From Rhinopomastus cyanomelas (taxonomy: Eukaryota > Chordata > Aves > Bucerotiformes > Rhinopomastidae), in contig VXBP01003677.1 of the NCBI GenBank assembly GCA_013400115.1, positions 62,001 to 126,000 on the forward strand: a stretch of DNA of 64,000 nt, written 5' to 3'. Below, in pieces: positions 12,575 through 22,600 of the stretch. The position numbers were made by a program, and so were the translations under genes. Position 1 is the stretch's first letter, and every line of letters starts with the position of its first letter. Under the pieces are notes generated by a model. It did not search any database. It was not told where the DNA came from and was given only the letters and a program-made list of their open reading frames with translations.

Positions 12575-14229
12575 AACCCCAAAACGAACTTGCTTTATTT
12601 GTAAAGTCTACAAAATACAGAGGAGTCGGGTAGGACACATACTGTAAGTCAGAAAATAAATAAGTATTTATCTTTTTGCTCTATATAAGATAAAATGTGA
12701 TTTGCATATATAAAATATAAAGTACGGCTCTGTACCAACATCCTGGCTGTGCCGAGAGGTGGAATGGCGAAGAGGACGTGAAAATAACTTAGGTTCGTGC
12801 AATAAATAAACCCGAGAGGAGCTGGGGTGAGAGAGATTATACCCACAGTGTCCCCTCCACAAGTGGTGGGCACCGCGCTCTGGGGAAGGGGTGGAGGCTG
12901 CAGCCAAGAAGTGGCTGGCGTGGCAATACCCAGGCAGGGATAGAAATGAGGAGGGGGATCATCTACAGCAGCAGATGCCAAGAAGGGTCCCCTCCCATTG
13001 CCTCCCACATGTGCTCCTGTATTTAGCAAACTCAACTCTTCTCTGGTGTTTCAGCCTGCTGAAGAGCCGGTTGTCCCACACTGGTGTCCAGGCTGGAGGA
13101 AAACCAAAGGGAGGAGCCTACCTGCCTGCCAGGCAGCTCCCAGGAACAGGGATGCTCTCCACCCCTCCTTCCCACCTCCTGCACCTCCACCCTTCTGTCT
13201 GCCTCCACAGCTCTGGCTCTCGAGGGCCACGAGTGCCCTTCCATGGGTTTTGTAGGCGGTGGGGCACCAGGGAGCGTTTGGTGGGGCTGTACAAGCCGGC
13301 TGCTGGCCTGTGCTGAGCAAAACAGTGTTTATCTCTGCTCCAGCTGCCTCCGCTTCCTTCCTGCCAGCGCTGCTGGATTTCAGACACCCGGGCCAGGCTG
13401 AGCCTCCAGTAGGCAGGAAGAGGTGTGAAGGATGTGTGTGATCAAGAGAGATAAAACAGCACCACTGCTTTGTGGGCAACAGCCTCAGATGACCCACTCA
13501 CATTCTCCACCTCTCCCCTACCTGAGGGACCCTCCTCCATCACCATCAAGCCTGGGTTCCTGCAGCACAAGGTGGCACCGCACTTTCCCATCCCATTCAC
13601 TCTTACCAGGCACCAACTGGAAGCCACTTGCTCTCCCCTCTGACTTGCTACCTTCCCTTGCCATCTCCATCCATGAACTGCAGCCATGCTGCCACCTCCC
13701 CCCAACACCAGCCCAAGTCTAAGTTGTGGGCTCAATGCTGACACCTCTCTCCAACACATCCCTTCTGCCCCTCACTGCAAAACCTCTCTTCTCTTCCCTG
13801 ACAGGTGCTCCTAGGAGTGCCTGGCCTGCACTCAGCTCTGCCATGGGCCTCCACCAAAAAAAAGGGGTGTCTGGTGTTTTCCTGCCAGCTTGGAGCCTTG
13901 AGATCTCTCCCCACTGCTGCTTATGGGGGCTTACCCTGTCCTGCCTGCACCCCACCAGGGTGAGGAGTTCCCAGGCCTGGGGTGCTGCAGCAAGGGACTG
14001 AGCTGAGTTGGACATGAGGGAGCTGTGGGGCTTCAGGGACCACCAGTAAGAGTCCTGTCCTCCACCCCAGCACCCAGGCTGCAGCAGCTCTCTCTGTGGA
14101 GAAGCTGGAGGTCAAGGAATGGGAGAAGGAGGGTTTGGGGCACAGGTCCCGGCATGGAGGAGGACACAAAGGGTACAGGAGGCAATTCATGGGGAAAGGC
14201 TGTGCCCAGCCTGGGGACAGAGGCCAACA
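12575..14229 (-). other. MAFF: MAFF 3' untranslated region with poly(A) signal and AU-rich element
   Basis: Downstream of the MAFF stop on the minus strand, about 1.65 kb carry no plausible coding frame. The minus strand has AATAAA at 12599-12594. A UUAUUUAUU nonamer, the core of class II AU-rich elements, lies at 12663-12655, about 60 bases before it. This suits a labile immediate-early type mRNA, which MAFF is in mammals. The cleavage point is estimated. Confidence 0.7.
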
Positions 14230-14765
14230 CTAGGAGTAGGCGGCCTGGTTGGTGCCAGACTTGACAATGGTGATGACACTGGCAGTGGCCACCTTGGCTG
14301 AGGGCCCATGAGCGGCCACGGTGCGGGCAAAGCCCTGCAGGGCCTCGTACTTGCCACGGAGGGTGTCGAGCTCCAGGCGCATGGCAGCATTCTCCCGGGC
14401 CAGCTTGTCCACCTCCCATTCCAGCTCCATCTTCTGCTTCTGCAGCTCTTCCTTCTGGCAGACACGCTTCACCCGGCAGCTGGCGGCATAACCCCGGTTC
14501 TTCAGCGTCCGCCGGCGCTGCTTCAGCCTTGCCACCTCCTCCTTGGAGAGGCCCCGCAGGTGGTGGTTGAGCTCCCTCACTGACAACCCCATCAGCTCCT
14601 CATCTGACAGCAGCGGTGTGTTCTCCCCCAGCTCCCGCTTTACCTGACAGAGAGAGTAGGGAGGTTGTCTGAAAATCCTAAAGACAGACCCCCTGTCCCC
14701 CACAGCCTTGCAACCCCCACAGTGCTCACCTTCAGAGCCTTGCTGGAGAGCCCGTCCGCAGCCAT
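14230..14765 (-). CDS. MAFF: MAFF, small Maf bZIP transcription factor (complete CDS)
   Basis: MafF is a small Maf protein that has a bZIP DNA-binding and dimerisation region but no transactivation domain. It pairs with itself or with CNC proteins (NRF1/2/3, BACH) on MARE/ARE sites in the nucleus. There are two coding exons on the minus strand: 14765-14730 (12 codons, MAADGLSSKALK) and 14643-14230. They total 149 residues, the usual small Maf length. The extended homology region (LMGLSVRELNHHLRGL) is followed by the basic region (RRTLKNRGYAASCRVKR) and then the leucine zipper, about residues 75-120. Small Mafs F, G and K are close; MAFF is chosen because of the PLA2G6 neighbour and the tail VITIVKSGTNQAAYS. 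The acceptor at 14784/14783 shows that the first coding exon has an 18-base 5'UTR. Confidence 0.95.
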
Positions 14766-14897
14766 CCTTGCCTCACTCTGGCCCTGTCAAGCAGGCAGGA
14801 GAAAAGCGGGTTACTGACAGCCCATGCCCCTTGCCTTGGCACAGAGGGCAGTAGCCCTGCTGGCCCCATGCCCGGTGCCCACATTTCCCNTACGCAG

Positions 14898-14938
14898 TAA
14901 CAATAATGATAACAGCAATAATAACAGCAAAAAATAGT
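14898..14938. repeat. Imperfect AAT/AAC trinucleotide-rich tract
   Basis: A short A-rich tract of AATAAT, GATAAC and AGCAAT units lies upstream of MAFF exon 2, next to the single undetermined base at 14890. It is probably a degenerate microsatellite that was hard to sequence. Confidence 0.6.
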
Positions 14939-15713
14939 AATGTCGAGGGAAAGCCGGACCACCCATTCCTCCTCCATCCCACCCCGCGCCACTCAGGCTG
15001 CTGTCCTGCCCTGGGGACCCCAAGCGCCCCGTCCTGGCTACCGGGACACATAAGCGGTTGAAAGTAAAAGCAAGAGCCCTACGGGGCGGAACCACCCGGC
15101 CAGGACCCGCACGGAGCTACCACCGTGACTCCCGGCACCGGGCATCCGGGGGTGGAGGGCTGGGGTCGAACAATCTCCTCGTGATTCAGCAGCCCGACAG
15201 GAGAAGTCACCGAACCGGCACCTGTCCCCTCGCCGGTAGCCGGTCCCGCCCCATCTCTGGGTTAGAAGGAAGGGCAGAAAGCAGGGATCAACTCAGCAGC
15301 CTCTCAGCATCCCGGGGGGCTCCTCCTGGCTACCAGAGTCCTGGAGGGGTTCAGGGGGCCGGGCCGGGAGCGCCCCGCGGGGAGACGAGGGGCTGGAGAG
15401 GGGCGGCGGGGAAGGAGGAGCCGGGGCGGCTGGAAGCTGATGCAATCCGAGCCGGGGAGCTGAGGCAGCGGCGGTAGCGGATCCCTGCTGGGTGATGGCC
15501 GGGACTCAAGAGAGAAAAGCGAACTACCCCAGGCTCGGAGACCTCCCATCCCATCCCAAGTAATCGGCAGCTGCGGAGCAGCCCTCGGCCGGTACCGAGC
15601 ATCACCGCCGCCGCCTCTCCCGCGGTGGGGTCAGAAGCCGGAGGCGGTAGCGGCGAGGTCCCCCTGTACCCCGCAACAGAGTCTCTCTCCGCTTCAGCCC
15701 GGGTGGCACTTAC

Positions 15714-15790
15714 CGGGGAGGCCGCGCTGGTCCCGCTGCGGGCTGGGGCCGTCGGGCGGCGCCTCCGGCCGCGCTGCGCGCGATTACTCA
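15714..15790 (-). other. MAFF: Probable non-coding first exon of MAFF
   Basis: On the minus strand a strong donor (CCCCG|GTAAGT) has its last exon base at 15714. It would join to the acceptor just upstream of the MAFF ATG exon at 14783. The upstream edge is not defined; about 15790 is a guess from a CRE at 15838-15831 and a T-rich TATA-like stretch near 15821-15811. This is inference from splice signals only. Confidence 0.5.
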
Positions 15791-15830
15791 CCCGCGGATT
15801 CTTTTCATTCATAAAAACACAGTCATGCGG

Positions 15831-15838
15831 TGACGTCA
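15831..15838. promoter_or_regulatory. Palindromic CRE (TGACGTCA)
   Basis: A perfect 8-base cAMP-response element lies just upstream of the inferred MAFF first exon. Such sites bind CREB/ATF dimers, and the core overlaps that of a C-type Maf recognition element. The flanks (GCGG and CC) do not fit a full MARE. Confidence 0.6.
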
Positions 15839-16602
15839 CCCTCGCCCCACCCCACTCGCCGCCGCCAACCGTAGCGCGGGGCGGACCCTGCTCTTAAAGC
15901 AGCCACTACCCTTTAACAGTCGCGATTCTGCCTCCCCCTCCACCCCCGCCTCGCAGGCTGTCAGACGTTGAGGAGCTAGTACGGCCGCACTCCAGCACCA
16001 CCGATGTTTCCCCAGGGTGACGCACACGCGGTGGCCGCCCTTGCCCAGCAGTAGGACGTCCCGCCGGGCATCACCGTCAGCGGCCGTTGCCGCTTTAAGA
16101 ATTGACACCCACTCTCCCCATCCCTTCTGTCTCCGCCCCTCTCAAAGATGGCGCCTCCGCCCTTCCGCTCCCCTCAGCGATGGCGCCAGCCGTGACGCAG
16201 CGGCGCTCGTCGCGCTCCCCCGCCCCTCCCCTCCTCTCGATTGGCTCCGCCCCGCGGTGGTCGGGCCGCGCGGGGGAGGCTGGGAGCCCGCTGTGCCTTC
16301 GGGGCGCTGGCGGGCCCAGGCCCCGGGTGCGCGCTTGGCGGCAGTGCGCGCTCCCCGCCGGGCCCAGCGCCGCCTCCCCTGGGCCACAGCGGCCCCACGC
16401 GGGTGGGTCAGGCTGTGGAGCCTCGTGTTTCGCAGTTGGGGCTGGGAGTTGGCCGCAGGAGTCGCCAGAACAGAAACCGCAAGTACTGGCGCCCGGGTTT
16501 CGCCCCAGGACTGGGGGACTCTGGGCTCCGCTTTACCGGAGCTGGAGAGCGAGTTCAGGGGAGGGCCGGGCAGAGCCTGCGGCCGCCTGAGACTCCGGAG
16601 CG

Positions 16603-19600
16603 ATGCAGTTCATCGGGCGGCTGGTGAACACCATCAACAGCGTCACGCAGATATTCACCAACCCCTACCGCGTGAAGGAGGTGTCGGCCGCGGAGTACGC
16701 GGGGCACCCTTGCCTGAGGCAGGACGGCCGGGTGGCCCTGTACAAGAACAGCCCGGCTCGCTCGTGGGATTGCCTGCTGGTGAACCCCCAGAGCCCGCAG
16801 GTGGCTTTCCGGTAAGTCACGGGCCACCAGCGGCCGCTGCTCTGATGTGCAGGTCGTGAGCGATCCCAGGAGAGCAGCGCTGGGTGTGGGGTGATGCCTT
16901 TGGTCAGCAGGTGGGCAAGAAGCCCCTGCGTGTGCTGGTCGGGGAGCCGTCATCATAACAGCTTGTGATAACGGGGCGAGACAGTGCAGAATCAGCGTGA
17001 AATAGCTACTGGGATCGGAGCACCCCCGGGCAGATGAACATCTCCAGGCGACTGCACTTGCCGTTGCACCCATTGCCGTTTTAGCATCCGGAGCTCAGGA
17101 TGTTTTCGCCTCAAAATGAATGTTCCTCAGAGCAAGGAGTTGCTGTCTGCTAATGAATTAGGCTTTGTTCTTCCCCTGAAGCAAGGAAGAAGTTCTTTAC
17201 TAAGAGACTGGTTGGGCACTGGAACAGGCTGCCCATAGAGGTGGTGGAGTCACCGTCCTTGGAGGCATTTAGAAAGATGAGTAGCTACAGCACTCGAGGC
17301 CATGGCCTAAGGGTTAGGCAGCTGTTGAGATGAGGGCTAGACTTGATGGTCCTGAAGGTCCTTTCCAGCCATGATTCTGACACCACATGAGGAGAATTGG
17401 AAAGTCCACAGTGCTCAAAAGCTGTTTCAGATGCATGGGATGGAGGCTGTTTCTTTAAGTAGGACTAACGCTACCTTTGCCTTTCCTCCAGGCTGTTCCA
17501 GCTTGACAACGAAGCAGACGCCCTGGTGCGTTTTGAGCTGTACGCTGGGCAGCTGCGCCCTTTCTACGAGAGCTCGCGCCAGTCCTTGTCTCTGGAGGAT
17601 CTCCAGCAGCTCAGCGACTGCTTCCGCAACCACCCTAGCTGGTCTCCAGCTCATGTTGCAGTGGAATTTGGCCGTCGTGAGAGCTTCCGACACAACCGTG
17701 TTCTGAGGCAAGGGGCAGGAGGGGTCTGCGGTGGTTGTGATGCTGGGGACAAGCTTGGGTGGGCAGACTAGGCCAGGTTAGGCTCTCCAGGCTTGATGTG
17801 CTTGACAGGGAGCACATTCTCTTGGAGCAGCTTAACAGCTGTGGTTACTGTTGAGTTTAAAAGTGCTGGCCGCGGTGTGTTTTGTCTGAATGACACATGT
17901 GATAGCAGAGGGGCTCTGATGGTCACTGTGTAAACTTACCAGCAGGCTTTCAGCCTTCTGCTGTGGGTGTTACAGCCCAGAGCTCTGGTTTTTGAGCTAA
18001 AGCACTGAAGTTCTCTGCTAGAGACTGTGAGAGAAGAGATACAGTAGGGCTGTCTTTCTGGAAGTGGTTTTTGGCCACAAGCCCTTGCACTCTTTCCATG
18101 GAGAAGCATCCTGAGGATAGGGGAGACTAGTGAGGAGTTAGGGGGTAGGGGGACCTGACAGCACCTTCACTTGGTTGCTGGCTGTAACCTGTCTCCTGCC
18201 TTCCTTTGGGCAGGGGAGATGCAAAGGAGCTGCGTGGTGGCCCTTCCCTGTGCTCTTTCCCTGGCAAGAAGTTGGGCTTCTCTGAACCTCTTGGTTTGCA
18301 CCAGCTGGGTGTCTCACAGATGTGGAAGGTGCCTTCTTCATCTCAGCTCTCAGGGCTGCAGCACATCCTCGTCTTCACAGCCCTTCCTCGGCCTTATGTT
18401 GTGTCTTGCAGCTGCGTCAACAACACGGACAGCGAGGATGGCTGCACCCCGATGCACTTGGCGTGCCGCAAGGGAGACATGGAGTGCCTGTTGGAGCTGC
18501 TGGAGTGCCACGCGCGGGTGGACGTCACCGACAGGAACGGGGAGACGGTTTTCCACTATGCTGTGCGAGGGAACAGCCCCCAGATCATCGAGGTGGGGGT
18601 GATTTCAGAGCTGGGGTGGGGAGAGTGAGACTCGAATGGAGCCCTATGCTCTGAGACAGGAAAACAGCTGCAGACAGGGGAGCAGAAAGTCAGTTCCCTC
18701 TGCCACGGCATGGAATTAATGCTTGAGGCTGATTTCTACCTCTTTGTCCCTCCCTTTGCTAGGGCTCCCTTTCCATAAGCAGGCTCCAGATTCTGCCCTG
18801 CAGTGGAATAAGGATTTTAAACAGATTTCCTCAGAAAGTGTCCTTCATTGCTGTTTACCTCAGACCTTCATTCTGCCTTTCCTCAGGCCCTTGGCTCTCC
18901 TTTCTCTGTCTCCTCCAGGCCAGGCATTTAGTTTTAAGCAAAGGGCTTCCATGGGGGAGTGCGGGTTTAGGCTGCCGTGGGGAAGTGTTTGCTGTCCACA
19001 GACTGAAGGACACTTCAGAGCTGCCCTGGGCTCTCCAGAGCTGCAGAACCTGTTGTTTGAACTGAGTGGCCTTGCACATGGGACAGCAATTGGAGCCTTG
19101 AGGCAGAGACAGTCTGAAGCCAGAGGTGCGGTCGACTCCTGAGAAGGGCTGGGCAGAGTGACAGAGTTCATAAGGGCGCGTGTGGGTGGCCTTCCACATT
19201 GGTTTCTCATGTCTGTTGGCTCCCCAGCACCTGGTGCAAGACTGACTCTCCTCTACAGTTGCACCTTCCACATGTGCCCTGAACCTGTTGTGACGGGCAC
19301 GTCCCTCCGCCTGCCAGACAGTACTGGGCTTTCCTGGTGTGTGATGAGGGAGGGATGATGACCAGGGCTTACCATGCCAGATCTTCTTCCTTCTGAGGAG
19401 AGACAGAGTGCTGGGTCTGTTTAGCCTAGAGAGGAGGAGTCTGAAGGGAAGTCTGATCAGTGCTGATAAATATCTAAATGCGGAGTGTCGAGAGGAAGGG
19501 ACTGGACTCTTCTCAGTGGTGCTCGGTGGTAGGGGCACAAACTGGAACACAGGAGGTTCAGCTTAAACATAAAGATGAAGGTAACAGAGCACTGGAACAG

Positions 19601-22600
19601 GACCCCCAGAGAGGTTCTAGAGCCTCTGTCTCTGGAGACATGCAGAACCCACCTGGACGTGTTCTTGTGCGATCTAGGGGATCTCCAGAGGTCCCTTCCA
19701 GCCCTTATGCTCTGGGACAGGGCAGGTAGGACCTTTGTATTAAAATTCCTTTATTTCTCTGGTAGCAGCAACTTGTTACAGAAACACTTCCAGGTCTGAT
19801 CCGTCTCCTGTTTCTTTCTTTTCTCTCTTGATTCCTTGCTAAACCAGAGAAAAGTTCCTGCTTGTTTTGTAGTCACCAGAGTTTCCCCAATAGAGCAGCG
19901 GGATAATTTTTGTGTAACAAGCCAAGTCAGCTGGTTATGAACCCAGAATTTTATGGGGATAATAGAAAAATACATTTTAAGTGGAATCCTGTTTGTGTCT
20001 GAAAGCAACGGTGGAGTTCAGGGGGGACTGAGCCCCTGCCTGTTCATGGGCCGTGGTAGCTGATGGGGCTGCAGCAGGAGAGGAAATGATGTCTCTCAGT
20101 TTGCCCGTTCGTTTAGACTGAACTTGGCCTGTGGTGTGAGTCTGCTGGGCTGTGGCATTAAGGTGGTGTGAGCCCTTCTTGTCTGAGGGGTGTCTCAGAA
20201 GCACCTGGGCTGGAGGAGGAGGGCATAGAGAGCAGCAATAAACCCTGAGGGGGGAGGAAACGAGGAGCACTGCCATACCTGCTGTGTTGGAAACAGAGCT
20301 GGAGAAGAGAGGCTGTAGCATCACAAGGAACCCAGTGCTCCTGAGTGTTTTCAGAGCTTGAAAGAGAGATGATGCTCTTCCATGTCCACCAATTTATCTC
20401 GTCTTCTCTTCCCAGCTCCTGGGCAAAACCCCAACTACTAGCTTGGACCACCTGAACCATGAAGGGCTAACAGCTCTGCATCTCGCTTGTCAGCTGGGTA
20501 AAGAGGACATGGTTCGGTCCCTGCTGAGATGCCATGCCAGCTGCAGTGTCGTGGGTGTGCTGGGCTACCCCATCCACACAGCTCTGAAGTTCTCCCACAA
20601 GGGGTAAGTAACCTCTTGGACCACCAGAGCAGGGCTCTTCTCCTGTCTGCTGAGTTGTGTGCTTGCTCAGGGTTGTCTAAGACCAGCTCTTTCAGTAACA
20701 TGTCCTGTCCTCTGCTGTGCATCACCTAGTTGGATGGAGAAGTGCAGGTGTGGAAAAGAAAGAACCACTTACAAAAAAAAAAACCCTTTTCCCCTGAAAT
20801 CAGACATTAGGAGGAAGACAGATTTATTTTTTCAAAGTTTCTGAAGTACTTTTTCTCAGAATGAACTGTGAGAAGAGGATCTTCTGATGTATTTCTAATT
20901 GTTGCACCTTTCCTTTGCACACTCTGATCCTAATGAGCTTTCACTTCAAAACCTGGTTATTCCCATCTCCTGTGGATCCAAGGTGCTCTTGGCTTAACTG
21001 AATGAAGGCTTTGGGTCTCATCAAGAGGGACACAGTATTTCCTTCCTGTTTCTCAAGTCAGTGCTCAGTGTTTCGATAAGTGCTTCCTGACACAGAGGCA
21101 CGTTCACTAGCTAAAATGGCTTAGGTCCCTTAACTAGATGTACAAGTTGGTCTCAGTTCAGGAAGGACACAGAACTGCTTGAGAGTGTCCAACACAGAGT
21201 CATGACGTTGATGAAGGGAGTCAACATCTCCCTGATGAGGAAAGGCTGAGGGAGCTGGGTCTCTTGAGCTTGGAAAAGAGGAGACTGAGGAGTGACCCCA
21301 TTAATGTTGATAAATATGGCAAGGGTAGGTATCAGGAGGATGGAGCCAGGCTCTTCTCAGTGGCATCTAGTGATAGGACAAGGGGCAACGGGTGTGAGCT
21401 GGAACACAGGAGGTTCCATATAACTATGAGAAAGAACTTCTTCCCAGTGAGGGTGACAGAGCACTGGAAGAGGCTGCCCAGGGTGGTTGTGGAGTCTCCA
21501 TCACTGTAGGTGTCTAAGACCCACCTGGACATGTTCCTGTGTGACTTGGTCTAGCTGATGCTGCTGTGTCAGGGGGATTGGACACGATGATCTTTCGAGG
21601 TCCCTTCCAACCCCTAATGCTCTGTGATTCTGTGAAGACCTTTCCTCCAGGCCCCTCACTAGCATTGTTGCTCTTCTTTGAAAACGCAGGTTGTTTCTGA
21701 AGTTGGCCTGCCCATACTTTCTGGGCTCTAGGTTCTTGTCTCTTCGTGGGGTGTGTATGTTTGACTCATAGGGAAGCACAGAGATTGTTACTTTCAGCAA
21801 GAATTTGCTGTTTCAGTTTTATCCCTGCCTTTCCACTGAGAGAAAGGGAGAAGAATTCCCCCCCAGGACTTGTGAGTTTCCAGGGAAGGACCCAGCTGTA
21901 ACTCCACAGTTTAGAACTAGGAAGGGATGCTCCTGCTTCCTTCGAATGCTGCGCTGCTTTTGTGCTGCCTGCTGTGCCCTTCCTTTCCAAAAGAGAACAG
22001 AACAAAACTGTAGCTGAGGAGCTTGCAGCTGCTGCAGAGAGCTTGTTGCTGCTGAGAGGTTTCCTGAGAGGCTCTAGGCGGGGAGCAGGTGCTGATGTGA
22101 GTGGAGGTGTTGAGTCAAGAAGGCAGCTGCCGATCTCTTCATCTCATTGTCTTTGTCAGGTGTACCCAGGTCATCCTCGAGGTGGATGCCAGCCAGGTTC
22201 ACTCCAAGGATCCGCGCTACGAAGCCATTCCGTTGCACTGGGCAAAGACAGCAGAGGTAAACAGAGACAGTCTGTGGCAAGGGTCCGTGCTGCCACCCAG
22301 CACCCAGTTAATTCCTCCAGCTGCTGACCTCTCACTTCCCCAAGTGCATGTGCAGACCCCTGGGTCAGAGCCCAGCCAGCAGCCCAGTGTTTTGTTCTCT
22401 CAGTGTTTTATTCTCTTTGCCGTGTGCTGAGCAGTGCTGTTTGCCACAGGGAATGGAGTATTGGAGCTCTGCAGCCAAACAAACTGGTGGGCTCATCCCA
22501 CCTGTGTGGCATCCTTGGCTCTGAAACCACTAGCTCACCCCTTTTCATGAGGGAAATTGCAGCAGGGACAGGTAGCCCCTTGAGGGAGCTCTGCTCCCTG

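Larger units (their letters stand above)
15050..16900. promoter_or_regulatory. CpG island, divergent MAFF / PLA2G6 promoter region
   Basis: GC-rich, CpG-dense sequence lies between the MAFF 5' end (minus strand) and the PLA2G6 ATG at 16603 (plus strand). It contains a palindromic CRE, TGACGTCA, at 15831-15838. A YY1-type motif, AAGATGGCGCC, lies at 16145-16155, with a second GATGGCGCC at 16179-16187. The human pair is also head to head. Shared regulation is inference. Confidence 0.75.

Noticed and set aside
15811..15821. True TATA box for MAFF
   Set aside because: The minus strand reads TTTTTATGAAT rather than TATAAA, so it is mentioned only as a T-rich stretch.
16017..16859. 280-codon plus-strand open frame across the CpG island
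   Set aside because: It is proline/arginine/alanine-rich from GC content, overlaps the PLA2G6 first exon in another frame and resembles no family.
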